Assembly (NCBI RefSeq): GCF_016406145.1 | Contig: NZ_CP066306.1 | Span: 4,402,001-4,466,000, forward strand | From: Pseudomonas putida | Lineage (GTDB): Bacteria; Pseudomonadota; Gammaproteobacteria; Pseudomonadales; Pseudomonadaceae | Reading direction: 5' to 3' | Length of the DNA stretch: 64,000 bases | In this document: positions 9,683-18,605 of the stretch, piece by piece | Layout: the number at the start of each line of letters is the position of its first letter | Position numbering within the stretch: position 1 is the first letter of the stretch | Notes under the pieces: model-generated | Database searches by the model: none | The model's input: only the letters and a program-made list of their open reading frames with translations | Told to the model about the DNA's origin: nothing | Made by a program: the position numbers and the translations under genes

Positions 9683-10174
9683 ATGAGCGACCCGAACCTG
9701 CAGAACTTCATCGACCTGTCCGCCGCCCTCACTGGCCTGTCAGCAGAGCTGCTGGCGCCTTCGGTAGACCCGATCAACCTGTTGCCGGTGTTCTTCGCCA
9801 CCGCCCAGCAAGGTATGGGCACCGCAGCGTTCAGCAACCTGCTGGAGCTGTACGTCAGTATCAAGAGCCAAACCCCAGCGCAAATCGCCAGCGCCGTACT
9901 TGGCAATTCGGACCCGCAGATCGCCCAAGGCGCCCGCTCGATCATGAAGCTGTGGCTGCTCGGCAGTTGGTACCAGCCGTATGACCAAGGCAGCAAGCAC
10001 AAGGGTGACACCAGCGTGGTGTCTGACCAAGCCTACAAGCAAAGCTGGGCGTGGAAGATCGCCCAGTCTCACCCCATGGGCTACAGCCAGTACCACTTCG
10101 GCTACTGGGCCGAGCAGCCACCGACCCTCAAGCAATTCACCGGTGTCGACGCCAAGGAAGGGCAGCAGCCATGA
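9683..10174 (+). CDS. FAD-dependent dehydrogenase small subunit (sorbitol dehydrogenase type)
   Basis: A 163-residue protein matching the small-subunit family of membrane FAD-dependent sorbitol, glucose and gluconate dehydrogenases. It has FIDLSAALTG near the N-terminus, IMKLWLLGSWY in the middle, and HFGYWAEQPP at the C-terminus. Family members usually carry a twin-arginine leader that exports the flavin subunit. None is visible here. The ATG at 9683 sits seven bases after AGGAG, which lies at the end of the cytochrome gene. Its stop overlaps the start of the GMC gene (ATGA), implying coupled synthesis of a complex. Confidence 0.8.
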   Translation: MSDPNLQNFIDLSAALTGLSAELLAPSVDPINLLPVFFATAQQGMGTAAFSNLLELYVSIKSQTPAQIASAVLGNSDPQIAQGARSIMKLWLLGSWYQPYDQGSKHKGDTSVVSDQAYKQSWAWKIAQSHPMGYSQYHFGYWAEQPPTLKQFTGVDAKEGQQP

Positions 10175-12429
10175 GCAACGTACAAACCCAGAATATCGAA
10201 ACTGCCGATGTGATCGTGGTGGGCGCAGGCATGGCCGGCAGCGTCATGGCCTATCAGTTGGGCCTGGCCGGCTTGAAAGTGCTGGTGCTCGAGTCGGGCC
10301 CGGCAATTCCGCCGAACCGCAGCGAGTATCTGGAGCGTTTCTACACCGCCGTGCTCAAGTCGCCCGAGTCGCCATACCCGCCGGAGCAGACCGAGCAGAC
10401 CCCGGCCACCCAGTTCGCTCCGCGCGCGACTATCCAGGATTTGATCACCGCCGGCAGCACCGACCCGAACAAAGTGCAGAAAAGCTACCTGGTACAGAAG
10501 GGGCCGCAGCTGTTCGCCAGCACCTACGAACGGGTAGGCGGCGGCACCATGTGGCACTGGATGGGCACGGCCCTGCGCCTGTTGCCCAACGACTTTCGCA
10601 TGCGCACTGCGTACAACGTCGGGGTCGACTGGCCGATCAGCTACGAAGACCTGCAGACCGCCTACTGCCGCGCCGAGGAGGAGATGGGCGTGTCCGCCGA
10701 TGTCGCCTCGCAGACCTACCTGGGCGTGACCTTCCCGCAGGGGTATGAATACAGCATGCACGGCATCCCGCCTTCGCTGGTAGACCAGGGCTTGAGCAAA
10801 AACGTGACGGGCACGGTGTACCAGAGTCCGGAGAAGGCGCCCGACGGCAAGCCGTACCCAGGTGTCACCCTCAACGTCCGGCAGACCCCGGCAGGGCGCA
10901 ACTCGCAGAGCGACAACGGCCGACGGGTGTGCGCTGGAAACACCAGCTGCACGCCGATCTGCCCCATCCAGGCCAAGTACGACGCCACCGTCACAATGGC
11001 CAAGGCACTGGATACCGGCAACGTGCGCATCCTCTACCAGACCGTGGCGAGCCAGGTGCAGGTCGATGCCCATGGGGTCACGGGTATCGATTTCATCCAG
11101 TACCAGAACAATGGCACGCGCCAGAACGGCACGGCCCAGGGCAAGCGCTACGTGATCGCCGCCCATGCTATCGAAACGCCAAAGCTGTTACTCAACTCCA
11201 TCGGCCCCAACAGCCCTAAAGGGGTCGCCAACAGCAGCGGCCAGGTGGGCCAGGCGCTGGCTGACCACCCGGTGTACCTGGCCTGGGGCCTGATGCCCGA
11301 AGGCAAGCCGCTGTTCCCGTTCCGCGGGCCGTTGTCCACCTCGGGGATCGAGGACATGCGCGATGGCCCGTTCCGCAGCCAGCGCGCCGCCTGGCGTATC
11401 GAGATCGGCAACGAGGGTTGGAACTGGTCGGTAAACGACCCCTACGCCTCTGTCTGCGATTTCATCGACGGCACCAACAACGGCGGCGCTAACCCCAACA
11501 AGCTGGCGTTGTCCGGCCAGGCGCTGGTGCAGCAGCTCAACAGCGTGCTGACCCGCCAGTTCCGTCTGGGCTTCTTGATCGAGCAGGTGGAGAAAGACCC
11601 TGACCATGCGCTGTGCCGGGTGGAAAGGAGCACGGAGTTCACCGATGGTCTGGGCCTGCCCCGGCCGCAGATCACCTACGAACTGTCCGACTACACCAAG
11701 GAGGGCTTCAAGCAAGCGCGCCTGGCCGCCACGCATATCATCACCGAGCTGATGGGCGCCACCGAGCTGACCAACCTGAACCCTAAACTCGAGCCCGGCT
11801 CGCAAACGGTGTTCGAGTACGACGGCCATAACTACGCGTTCTTCGGCGCTGGCCACCTGATGGGCACCTACCGCATGGGCTCGGACCGCACCAAGTCGGT
11901 GGTGGACAAGGACCAGCGCAGTTGGGACCACCCCAACCTGTTCCTGGTCGGCGACGGCGTGTTCCCCACCACCGGCACCGCCAACCCGACCTTGACCATT
12001 ACCGCGCTGACCTTCCAGGCCGCCGACGTGGTGGCCAGCGACCTGCTCAAGCGCACGGTGCAGGTGCAGGCCAACCAGGCATGGCAGGGCACGGGCATGC
12101 AGGTCAATGGGCAGAGCTGGCAGTTGGCGGTGTGTACAGGCGGGCAGTGGACGGCCAACCCGGCCACCGGCATGGTTGGCGCACAGGGCAACCCAGCGTT
12201 GATCGCCAAGCCGGGCTACACCCTGCCGGGGCAGAACGAAGGGGCGTTGATCGGGCGCATCGGCAGCAACGGCGTGCCGTTCCTGGTGGGTGATCAGGAG
12301 CAATTGCCGCGTGGCCAGCAGGGTGAGTTGCAGCTGTGCATCAATGACGACCTGGCTGGGCGCTATGGGGCTGGCCTGAGCGATAACCTGGGCAGCCTGT
12401 CGGTGGAGGTGCGTTTCGGGGCGGTGTAG
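10171..12429 (+). CDS. GMC oxidoreductase with [Fe-S] cysteine cluster and C-terminal LecA-like lectin domain
   Basis: A 752-residue protein. An N-terminal FAD-binding Rossmann motif (GAGMAG, residues 18-23) opens a GMC fold of the FAD-glucose/sorbitol/gluconate dehydrogenase kind. Cysteines 254, 260 and 264 in CAGNTSCTPICPIQ match the iron-sulphur cluster region of those enzymes. Candidate catalytic residues are His562 (GAGHLMGTYRMG) and Asn605 (TANPTLT), 43 residues apart as is usual for GMC enzymes. The GMC fold ends near residue 628. Residues about 630-752 resemble PA-IL/LecA-type galactose-binding domains: QAWQGTG, then GALIGRIGSNGVPFLVG, then INDD and DNLGSLSVEV. No signal peptide is visible. 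The start is the ATG overlapping the previous stop. The substrate is unknown; a sugar or polyol is inferred. Confidence 0.82.
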   Translation: MSNVQTQNIETADVIVVGAGMAGSVMAYQLGLAGLKVLVLESGPAIPPNRSEYLERFYTAVLKSPESPYPPEQTEQTPATQFAPRATIQDLITAGSTDPNKVQKSYLVQKGPQLFASTYERVGGGTMWHWMGTALRLLPNDFRMRTAYNVGVDWPISYEDLQTAYCRAEEEMGVSADVASQTYLGVTFPQGYEYSMHGIPPSLVDQGLSKNVTGTVYQSPEKAPDGKPYPGVTLNVRQTPAGRNSQSDNGRRVCAGNTSCTPICPIQAKYDATVTMAKALDTGNVRILYQTVASQVQVDAHGVTGIDFIQYQNNGTRQNGTAQGKRYVIAAHAIETPKLLLNSIGPNSPKGVANSSGQVGQALADHPVYLAWGLMPEGKPLFPFRGPLSTSGIEDMRDGPFRSQRAAWRIEIGNEGWNWSVNDPYASVCDFIDGTNNGGANPNKLALSGQALVQQLNSVLTRQFRLGFLIEQVEKDPDHALCRVERSTEFTDGLGLPRPQITYELSDYTKEGFKQARLAATHIITELMGATELTNLNPKLEPGSQTVFEYDGHNYAFFGAGHLMGTYRMGSDRTKSVVDKDQRSWDHPNLFLVGDGVFPTTGTANPTLTITALTFQAADVVASDLLKRTVQVQANQAWQGTGMQVNGQSWQLAVCTGGQWTANPATGMVGAQGNPALIAKPGYTLPGQNEGALIGRIGSNGVPFLVGDQEQLPRGQQGELQLCINDDLAGRYGAGLSDNLGSLSVEVRFGAV

Positions 12430-12443
12430 AGGCTGTCATACCA

Positions 12444-12484
12444 AACCCCACAATGCTCTGACAAAGGCGCAGTATTGTGGGGTT
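12444..12484 (+). terminator. Hairpin ending the cytochrome/GMC operon
   Basis: An 11-bp perfect stem (AACCCCACAAT at 12444-12454 with its complement at 12474-12484) lies 15 bases after the GMC stop. There is no long T-run, so it is either a weak terminator or an mRNA-protecting hairpin. Confidence 0.6.
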
Positions 12485-12613
12485 GCTCTCTCAGCCCGGA
12501 TGAACCTGGGGCTTGCAGCAATGTGCCGTCACCGCGAACAATTGCAACCCGTTCCAGTCACCGCCTTCGTATCGCTCGCAACCCCATCGGAGGCGTTTTT
12601 CCCTGTATGAACG

Positions 12614-12650
12614 AAAAAGCCCGCGAACCTGTACAGGTCGCGGGCTTTTT
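12614..12650 (-). terminator. Strong bidirectional terminator downstream of tRNA-Lys
   Basis: AAAAAGCCCGCGA at 12614-12626 pairs with TCGCGGGCTTTTT at 12638-12650, giving a GC-rich stem with T-runs on both strands. It lies downstream of the minus-strand tRNA-Lys and would also stop readthrough from the GMC operon. The rest of 12485-12755 shows no gene. Confidence 0.85.
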
Positions 12651-12755
12651 CATATATACATCACGCTGAAGCGCTACTAAGGTTCGCTCCAGACGGCTGC
12701 AGAACTAGAACTGGCTGTAAAGCCACCCTCTAGTACTCACGAACCGCTGCGAATA

Positions 12756-12831
12756 TGGTGGGTCGTGTAGGATTCGAACCTACGACCAATTGGTTAAAAG
12801 CCAACTGCTCTACCAACTGAGCTAACGACCC
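12756..12831 (-). tRNA. tRNA-Lys (anticodon TTT)
   Basis: The 76-nt reverse-strand sequence folds as a tRNA. The acceptor strand GGGTCGT pairs with ACGACCC. The D-arm is GCTCAGTTGGTAGAGC and the anticodon loop is CTTTTAA. The T-loop is GGTTCGAATCC and CCA is encoded at the 3' end. The anticodon TTT reads lysine codons. Confidence 0.97.
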
Positions 12832-12845
12832 GTTGGATGGCGCGT

Positions 12846-12873
12846 ATAATACTGATTTCTAACGGGAAATCAA
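12846..12873 (-). promoter_or_regulatory. Sigma-70 promoter of tRNA-Lys
   Basis: On the minus strand a -35 TTGATT (12873-12868) and a -10 TATTAT (12851-12846) are separated by 16 bases. They lie about 15 bases upstream of the tRNA 5' end. Confidence 0.7.
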
Positions 12874-12892
12874 CACTCCATCAAAACTTTTT

Positions 12893-13567
12893 TCAAAAAT
12901 AACGGGTTGGGTCTTCTACTCCGGCAGCCTTGAAGCCGTCGGCGCGCAGGCGGCAGCTGTCGCACTTGCCACAGGCGCGGCCCTCATCGTCGGCCTGGTA
13001 GCAGGAGACTGTCAGGCTGTAATCCACACCACGGGCCATACCGGCCTGCACGATCTGCGCCTTGCTCATGTTCTGTAGTGGCGCCTGGATCCGGAAGCCC
13101 TGCCCCTCGACACCGGCCTTGGTCGCGAGGTTGGCCATGCGTTCGAACGCTTCGACGAACTCTGGGCGGCAATCAGGGTAGCCCGAGTAGTCCACGGCAT
13201 TGACGCCGATAAAGATATCGCGCGCTTGCAGCACTTCTGCCCAGCCCAGGGCCAAGGACAGGAATACGGTATTGCGTGCCGGCACATAGGTCACTGGAAT
13301 ACCCTCGCCCGGGGTTTCCGGTACATCGATGCTGCTGTCGGTCAGCGCCGAACCACCGATGCCATCGAGGTTCAAGCCGATGACCTTGTGCTCAACGACG
13401 CCCAAGTCACGAGCGACCCGCGCAGCAGCGTTCAATTCAGCACGATGGCGCTGGCCATAGTCGAAGCTCATGGTGTAGCAGCTATAGCCTTCAGCCTTGG
13501 CCATGGCGACGACAGTGGCCGAGTCGAGGCCGCCGGACAGCAGGATTACTGCGCGTTTCTCAGTCAT
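12893..13567 (-). CDS. queC: 7-cyano-7-deazaguanine synthase QueC
   Basis: QueC converts 7-carboxy-7-deazaguanine to preQ0 using ATP and ammonia, in queuosine biosynthesis. The 224-residue protein begins with the PP-loop [13 protein letters not shown]. It ends with a zinc-binding cysteine set, [25 protein letters not shown] precedes the ATG at 13567. It follows queE by 16 bases on the same strand, so the two consecutive pathway steps are probably co-transcribed. Confidence 0.96.
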   Translation of the reverse strand: MTEKRAVILLSGGLDSATVVAMAKAEGYSCYTMSFDYGQRHRAELNAAARVARDLGVVEHKVIGLNLDGIGGSALTDSSIDVPETPGEGIPVTYVPARNTVFLSLALGWAEVLQARDIFIGVNAVDYSGYPDCRPEFVEAFERMANLATKAGVEGQGFRIQAPLQNMSKAQIVQAGMARGVDYSLTVSCYQADDEGRACGKCDSCRLRADGFKAAGVEDPTRYF

Positions 13568-13583
13568 GTACTTTTGCTCCTAA

Positions 13584-14231
13584 TCAACGTCCGGGCTCGT
13601 CGTTCCACAGCAGCTTGTGCAGCTGCAGCTGGAAGCGCACGGGCAGGTTGTCGGCAACGATCCAGTCGGCCAGATCACTGGCCTTCACCTGGTGATGGCT
13701 TGGCGAAAACAGCACCTCGCCGGCTCGCTCGGCAAGGTTGTACTGAATCAGCTTGGAAACCGCCCAGTCATAGTCCTCGCGTGAACAGATGACGAACTTG
13801 ACCTGGTCATTGCGGGTCAGGTGCTCAATGTTCTCGTAGAGGTTGCGGTGGGACTCTTCAGAGCCCGGGGTCTTTAGGTCGACCACGCGGCTGACGCGAA
13901 TATCGGTAGCCGAGATATCCAGGGCACCACTGGTCTCGAGCGAAACCTCATAGCCGGCATCGCACAGACGCTGCAACAGTGGCAAGGCATTCGGCTGGGC
14001 CAGCGGTTCGCCGCCAGTGACGCACACATAGCGCGGTTTGAAGCCGGCCACCTGTTCCATGATCGAATCGAGGCTACGCACAGTACCGCCACTGAAGGCG
14101 TAGGCACTGTCGCAATATTGACAGCGCAGGGGGCAACCGGTCAGGCGCACGAATACCGTGGGCAGCCCAGCCGTGCGTGTTTCACCCTGCAAAGAGTAAA
14201 AGACTTCGGTGATACGTAATGTGTCTTGCAT
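13584..14231 (-). CDS. queE: 7-carboxy-7-deazaguanine synthase QueE (radical SAM)
   Basis: QueE is a radical SAM enzyme making 7-carboxy-7-deazaguanine from carboxytetrahydropterin. The 215-residue product has the cluster motif CPLRCQYCDSAY (C-x3-C-x2-C) and the SAM-binding VTGGEPLAQ. It starts at the ATG at 14231 (MQDTLRITEVF); an in-frame GTG three codons earlier is possible. queC lies immediately downstream. A terminator separates it from cpoB upstream. Confidence 0.94.
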   Translation of the reverse strand: MQDTLRITEVFYSLQGETRTAGLPTVFVRLTGCPLRCQYCDSAYAFSGGTVRSLDSIMEQVAGFKPRYVCVTGGEPLAQPNALPLLQRLCDAGYEVSLETSGALDISATDIRVSRVVDLKTPGSEESHRNLYENIEHLTRNDQVKFVICSREDYDWAVSKLIQYNLAERAGEVLFSPSHHQVKASDLADWIVADNLPVRFQLQLHKLLWNDEPGR

Positions 14232-14347
14232 GATCGCCACGGGCGTGACAGCTAAACAGGCTGTCCGCCTCCGTCAGGCACTGTCGCGGACTCGACATGG
14301 CGTTATCCGCAGCAGCGTGTTTAAGAAAAAGGGCAATGATTCTAACG

Positions 14348-14374
14348 AAAAAACCCGCGACTGGCGCGGGTTTC
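14348..14374 (-). terminator. Terminator after cpoB
   Basis: On the minus strand AAACCCGCG pairs with CGCGGGTTT (arms 14365-14373 and 14351-14359) and is followed by a T-run. It ends the ybgC-tol-pal-cpoB transcription unit before queE. Confidence 0.85.
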
Positions 14375-14390
14375 TTTTGAGCGGTGCTAC

Positions 14391-15206
14391 TTAGAGCTTC
14401 TGCAGGTCACGCTGCGCCAGCTGTGCGGCGGAAGTGCCGGGGTACTGGGTGATGACTTGCTGCAGGATGCCTTTGACCTTGTCGGTATGGCCCATGCGAC
14501 GCTCGACGTCGGCCAGCTTGTACAGGGAGTCCGGTACCTTGCTGTGCTTGGGGTACTTCTGGCTAACCTGGGCAAAGGCTTGGCTGGCACTTTGCAGGTC
14601 ACCCTTGGCCAGGTTCACCTCACCCAGCCAATACTGGGCGTTGCCTGCGTACTGGCTGTTCGGGTACTTGCGCAGGAAGGCGCCGAACGCCTGGCTGGCC
14701 TTGTCGAAGTCCTTCTGCTTGATCAGGTCGAAAGCGGCATCGTAATAGAGCTTCTCTTTCGCCGGATCACCCGGCTCGCTGTTGGCGGCCGGTTGCTGTG
14801 CAGCAGCGCCAGCGGCGCCTGCTGCTGCACCGGCGGCGGCATCGGGTGCACCACCGGTGGAGGAATTATCGGGGGTCGCGGCAGGCGCGCCACCACTGTT
14901 GATGCGGCGGTCCAGATCCTGGTAACGCTCCAGGCTTTCCTGCTTCATGCGGGCGACATCGTTTTGCAGCTCTTCGATGATGCCTTGCTGGCGGGATATC
15001 TGGTCCTGCATCTGTTGCAGCTGCATGAACAGCTGGCCCTGTGCTGAGGCAGGGGTCGAAGCCCCTGCCCCGGCATAGGCGCCGCTCGTGCCATAACCCG
15101 AAGGTGGGTAAGCACCTGCGTTGTCATCTACTACAGGAACCGCAGCCCACGCCGAAAGCGGAAGGCTGAGTGCGAGGACGGTTACAGCACGACGGCACAT
15201 ACGCAT
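14391..15206 (-). CDS. cpoB: Cell division coordinator CpoB (YbgF)
   Basis: CpoB is a periplasmic protein that links Tol-Pal-driven outer-membrane constriction to peptidoglycan synthesis at the septum. The 271-residue precursor has a signal peptide ending SAWA. A coiled-coil segment follows (LQQMQDQISRQQGIIEELQNDVARM). Then come an Ala/Gly/Pro-rich linker and three TPR-like repeats containing FGAFLRKYPNSQYA and LGEVNLAKGDLQSA. It follows pal by six bases and ends the cluster. Starts at 15206 or two codons later are both possible. Confidence 0.93.
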   Translation of the reverse strand: MRMCRRAVTVLALSLPLSAWAAVPVVDDNAGAYPPSGYGTSGAYAGAGASTPASAQGQLFMQLQQMQDQISRQQGIIEELQNDVARMKQESLERYQDLDRRINSGGAPAATPDNSSTGGAPDAAAGAAAGAAGAAAQQPAANSEPGDPAKEKLYYDAAFDLIKQKDFDKASQAFGAFLRKYPNSQYAGNAQYWLGEVNLAKGDLQSASQAFAQVSQKYPKHSKVPDSLYKLADVERRMGHTDKVKGILQQVITQYPGTSAAQLAQRDLQKL

Positions 15207-15212
15207 AAGAAC

Positions 15213-15710
15213 TTACTTACGCAGTTCTACGCGGCGGTTCTGAGCCCAGGACTGCTCGTCGTTGCCGGTGGCAACTGGACGCTCTTCGCCGTAGGAGACC
15301 AGTTCCAGCTGAGCAGGGGAAACACCCTGCAGAACCAGGTAGCGCTGAACGGCCTTGGCACGACGCTCGCCCAGAGCCATGTTGTACTCGCGAGTACCGC
15401 GCTCGTCGGTGTTGCCTTCCAGAACAACACGGTTGCCGTTGGACTTCAGGTCCTTGGCGTGAACGTCCAGAGCGCGCATGGCTTCTGGCTTCAGGTCCGA
15501 GCTGTCGTATTCGAAGTAGAAGGTGGTGATTGCGCGCAGGGCGGCTTCTTCGCTCAGGGAACCGTCAACAGCGCCAGTGTTGGCACCGTAGCCAGCGTTA
15601 GGGTCGACAGCGCCTTCGCCAGCGTTGTCACCGCCCTTCGAGGAGCAACCTACAGCTACAGCCATGGCCAGAGCCAGCGCAGCAAATTTACCAAACTTCA
15701 GCATTTCCAT
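15213..15710 (-). CDS. pal: Peptidoglycan-associated lipoprotein Pal (OprL)
   Basis: Pal is the outer-membrane lipoprotein of the Tol-Pal system and binds peptidoglycan. The 165-residue precursor starts MEMLKFGKF and has a lipobox ending VGC at about residue 21. It then carries an OmpA-like domain with [10 protein letters not shown] and [22 protein letters not shown]. The peptidoglycan-binding Asp and Arg are visible in the latter. The ATG at 15710 has AGGAG seven bases upstream; upstream in-frame codons to 15764 lack this. It lies between tolB and cpoB. Confidence 0.97.
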   Translation of the reverse strand: MEMLKFGKFAALALAMAVAVGCSSKGGDNAGEGAVDPNAGYGANTGAVDGSLSEEAALRAITTFYFEYDSSDLKPEAMRALDVHAKDLKSNGNRVVLEGNTDERGTREYNMALGERRAKAVQRYLVLQGVSPAQLELVSYGEERPVATGNDEQSWAQNRRVELRK

Positions 15711-15764
15711 CGTGAAACTCCTAATGAAACCCCAGTGTGTTAAGCAAAACGTGTTACGCCGCAA

Positions 15765-17066
15765 TCAGTTCAGGTAAGGGGACCAGGACGGTTCTCTGAC
15801 TTCGCCTTGAGCGGTAGGAAGTGGGAGCCTCACGCGGCCATTAAGCGACACGAGCATCAAGACTCCCCGGCCCTGCTGGCGGGTGGCGTAGATTAGCATG
15901 GTGCCGTTTGGCGCAACAGTGGGAGACTCATCAAGACTTGTTTCCGAGAGAATCTTTACACTTCCTCTCTGCAAGTCTTGTGCCGCCACTTTGAAGTTGG
16001 TGAATCCCTGCTGACGATGGATCATTACCAGCGTCTTTTCGTCCGCCGAAAGTTTCGGGTTGGCGTTGTAGTTACCTACGAACGTCACACGCTCGGCGCT
16101 ACCACCACTGACCGACTGTTTGTAGATCTGCGGCTTGCCGCCACGGTCGGAGGTGAAGTACAGAGTGTTGCCATCCTTGCCCCAGAACGGCTCGGTATTG
16201 ATACCCGGGCCGGCAGTGACACGGCTGATCTGGCGCGAAGCCACGTTCATCACGTAGATGTCCGGGTTGCCGTCCTTGGACAGCACGAACGCCAGGCGCG
16301 AACCATCCGGCGACCAGGCCGGAGCACCATTGAGGCCTTCGAAGTTGGTGACCTGTTCGCGGCGGCCGGTGTCGATGTGCTGGATGAAAATGCGCGGACG
16401 CTTCTGCTCGAACGAGACATAGGCGATACGCTTGCCGTCCGGCGCGAAACGTGGCGACAGGATAGGCTCACGCGACTGCAGCAAGGTCACTGCACGCGCA
16501 CCGTCGTAGTCCGAACGCTGCAGGGTGTAGCGGGTATTGTTGGTCGAGAAGCGCTCGGCGGTCACGTACAGCATGCGAGTGGAAAACGCACCCTTGATGC
16601 CGGTGAGCTTCTCGAACGACTGGTCGGCGATGTAGTGCGACATGTCGCGCAGTTGGTCGACGCTGCCGGCAACGCTGCCGGTCAGCACTTGCTGCTCGGT
16701 GGCGACGTTGAACAGCGCGTACTGCACCTGCAGGCGACCGCCCGACGGCACGATGCTGCCGACCATCACGTACTGGGCGCCCAAGGCTTTCCAGTCACGG
16801 AAGATCACTTCGCTGGCCTGGGTAGGCTGGCTGATCATGTTCTGCCGTGGGATGGGCGAGTAGTAACCGGAGTTGCGCAGGTCATTGCCGATGATATCGG
16901 CCATGTCTTCCGGCAGCACACTGCCACCCTGCAGACCGAACGGCACTACCGCGATGGGCGTGGCCCGATCGCTGCCGCTGGTGACCAGGATGTTCTTTTC
17001 CTCTGCCATGGCCATGCCTGCCACGCAGCACAGCATGACCAGCAGTCCTCGAAGGAGTTTAATCAC
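15765..17066 (-). CDS. tolB: Tol-Pal system protein TolB
   Basis: TolB is a periplasmic beta-propeller that shuttles between Pal and TolA. The 433-residue precursor has a signal peptide ending GMAMA. It has repeated WD-like propeller blades such as [36 protein letters not shown] and [16 protein letters not shown]. The start overlaps the tolA stop by four bases, indicating coupled translation. Confidence 0.97.
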   Translation of the reverse strand: MIKLLRGLLVMLCCVAGMAMAEEKNILVTSGSDRATPIAVVPFGLQGGSVLPEDMADIIGNDLRNSGYYSPIPRQNMISQPTQASEVIFRDWKALGAQYVMVGSIVPSGGRLQVQYALFNVATEQQVLTGSVAGSVDQLRDMSHYIADQSFEKLTGIKGAFSTRMLYVTAERFSTNNTRYTLQRSDYDGARAVTLLQSREPILSPRFAPDGKRIAYVSFEQKRPRIFIQHIDTGRREQVTNFEGLNGAPAWSPDGSRLAFVLSKDGNPDIYVMNVASRQISRVTAGPGINTEPFWGKDGNTLYFTSDRGGKPQIYKQSVSGGSAERVTFVGNYNANPKLSADEKTLVMIHRQQGFTNFKVAAQDLQRGSVKILSETSLDESPTVAPNGTMLIYATRQQGRGVLMLVSLNGRVRLPLPTAQGEVREPSWSPYLN

Positions 17067-18139
17067 AACGCTAGATCCTCAGGTGTAAATGTCATCTTGA
17101 ACGAACGGTACGGATTGAACTCGTTCGGCTTCAAGCCCTGCATTTCGGTCAGACGACCGATGTTCTTCACTGCTGCCACCGCAGAACTGTCGAACGGACC
17201 GTCGCCACTGGAGCGCGACACGCTGACACTGGTGATGGTGCCATCGGGCAGCATGTTGATCTGCAGGACTACCGTCATGCCCTTGCGCGCTGAAGGTGGA
17301 CGCGCCCAGCCTTCGGCCGCGCGCATGCGGATCAGGTCGTCGAAGTCGCCGGCCACCTGGTCACCCTGCTCGTCGGCCAGCGCCTGCTGCCGCTCGGTGG
17401 TATCGGACAACAGCTCGGCCAGGGCCTGGGCTTTCTTGTCTTCTGCCGCCTTGCGGGCCGCCTCCTGTGCCTTTTTCTTCTGGGCATCTGCAGCGGCCTT
17501 TTTCTTGGCCTCTTCAGCTGCCTTCTTCTTCGCGTCCTCGGCCGCCGCCTTCTTCTTGGCGTCCTCGGCTGCTTTCTTCTTGGCCTCCTCAGCTGCCTTT
17601 TTCTTGGCATCCTCGGCGGCTTGTTTCTTGGCCTCTTCGGCCGCCTGCTTCTTGGCCTCTTCCTCAGCCTTTTTCTTGGCGATGTCGGCCTGTTGCTTTT
17701 CAGCGGCCTTCTTCGCCTCGTCGGCCTTTTTGGCTTCGGCGGCTTTCTTGGCCTCGGCGGCCTTGGCAGCGTCTTCTGCCTTCTTCGCCTCGGCGGCTTC
17801 GCGAGCCTCCTCGGCCTTTTGAGCGGCATCGGCTTTCTTTTGTTCCGCAGCCTTTACGGCCTCCTGCTCGACCTTCTTCTGTTCCAGCTGCTCGACTTCG
17901 GTCTGACGCGACGCGGTTTTTTTCGCTTCCCCGGCAATCTTCTGATTGGTCTGGGTGGTCGCCTGACTCTTGGACTTGAGCTGATACAGCGTAGCCTGAA
18001 CGATCGGCTTGGAAGGCGGCAATTCTGGCGTCATGGCAAAACTGACGAACAGCAATGCGAACACAAGCACATGCAGGCCGATGGCCCAGACACTGGGCCA
18101 GAAGTAGCTTTCCGAGGCGGATGGCTCTCGCTGTTGCAT
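17063..18139 (-). CDS. tolA: Tol-Pal system protein TolA
   Basis: TolA spans the periplasm from an N-terminal inner-membrane helix ([19 protein letters not shown]) to a C-terminal globular domain. The 358-residue protein has a central, almost pure Ala/Lys/Glu/Asp helical region, roughly residues 80-230, built from units like AEEAKKKA. Its C-terminal domain carries the TonB/TolA-like [31 protein letters not shown]. Its ATG shares a base with the tolR stop. The repetitive low-complexity DNA generates many spurious frames on both strands. Confidence 0.96.
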   Translation of the reverse strand: MQQREPSASESYFWPSVWAIGLHVLVFALLFVSFAMTPELPPSKPIVQATLYQLKSKSQATTQTNQKIAGEAKKTASRQTEVEQLEQKKVEQEAVKAAEQKKADAAQKAEEAREAAEAKKAEDAAKAAEAKKAAEAKKADEAKKAAEKQQADIAKKKAEEEAKKQAAEEAKKQAAEDAKKKAAEEAKKKAAEDAKKKAAAEDAKKKAAEEAKKKAAADAQKKKAQEAARKAAEDKKAQALAELLSDTTERQQALADEQGDQVAGDFDDLIRMRAAEGWARPPSARKGMTVVLQINMLPDGTITSVSVSRSSGDGPFDSSAVAAVKNIGRLTEMQGLKPNEFNPYRSFKMTFTPEDLAL

Positions 18140-18591
18140 CAGGGCGCCTCGGTAATCAGGCCAACGTTACCGACACCGGCCTTCTGCAACCCGCCCATGG
18201 CACCCATGACCGCGCCGTAGTCGACAGCCTTGTCGCCACGAATGAAGACCTGGGTCTGCTTGCCCTGGTCGCGACCGGCGGCAATGATCTTGGTCACTGC
18301 ACTGGTCATTTCAGGCAAGGTCATGGCCTTGTCCATTTGCTTGTCGGTGTCGACTTCGCTGCCCAGGTTCCAGTAATAGGTCTTGTCAGCCTTGATGGAG
18401 ATGGTGAGGATCTGGACATTGTTGTCCTGCGGCAAGGCTTCGCTGGAAACCTTGGGCAGGTCGACCTTCACGCCCTGATTGAGCATGGGAGCCGTCACCA
18501 TGAAGATGACCAGCAGCACCAGCATCACGTCGATGTAGGGCACCACGTTCATCTCGGCGACCGGCTTGCGTTTGTGGCGAACTCGGGCCAT
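18139..18591 (-). CDS. tolR: Tol-Pal system protein TolR
   Basis: TolR is an ExbD-family partner of TolQ that converts proton-motive force into movement of TolA. The 150-residue protein starts MARVRHKRKPVAEMNVVPYID. Its single transmembrane helix carries the essential aspartate (VPYIDVMLVLLVIFMV). The ATG at 18591 is chosen because the frame beyond it is non-conserved and overlaps tolQ. The gap to tolQ is 14 bases. Confidence 0.97.
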   Translation of the reverse strand: MARVRHKRKPVAEMNVVPYIDVMLVLLVIFMVTAPMLNQGVKVDLPKVSSEALPQDNNVQILTISIKADKTYYWNLGSEVDTDKQMDKAMTLPEMTSAVTKIIAAGRDQGKQTQVFIRGDKAVDYGAVMGAMGGLQKAGVGNVGLITEAP

Positions 18592-18605
18592 GGGTTTGTA
18601 CCTGA

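Noticed and set aside
8338..12429. The three-gene operon as a plain gluconate 2-dehydrogenase
   Set aside because: The cytochrome has one rather than three CxxCH motifs, the flavin subunit has a lectin-like extension, and Tat leaders are missing, so the substrate should not be assigned from that family.
17332..17830. Arg/Pro/Lys-rich frames across the tolA centre
   Set aside because: They arise from the repetitive Ala/Lys coding region of tolA read in other frames.
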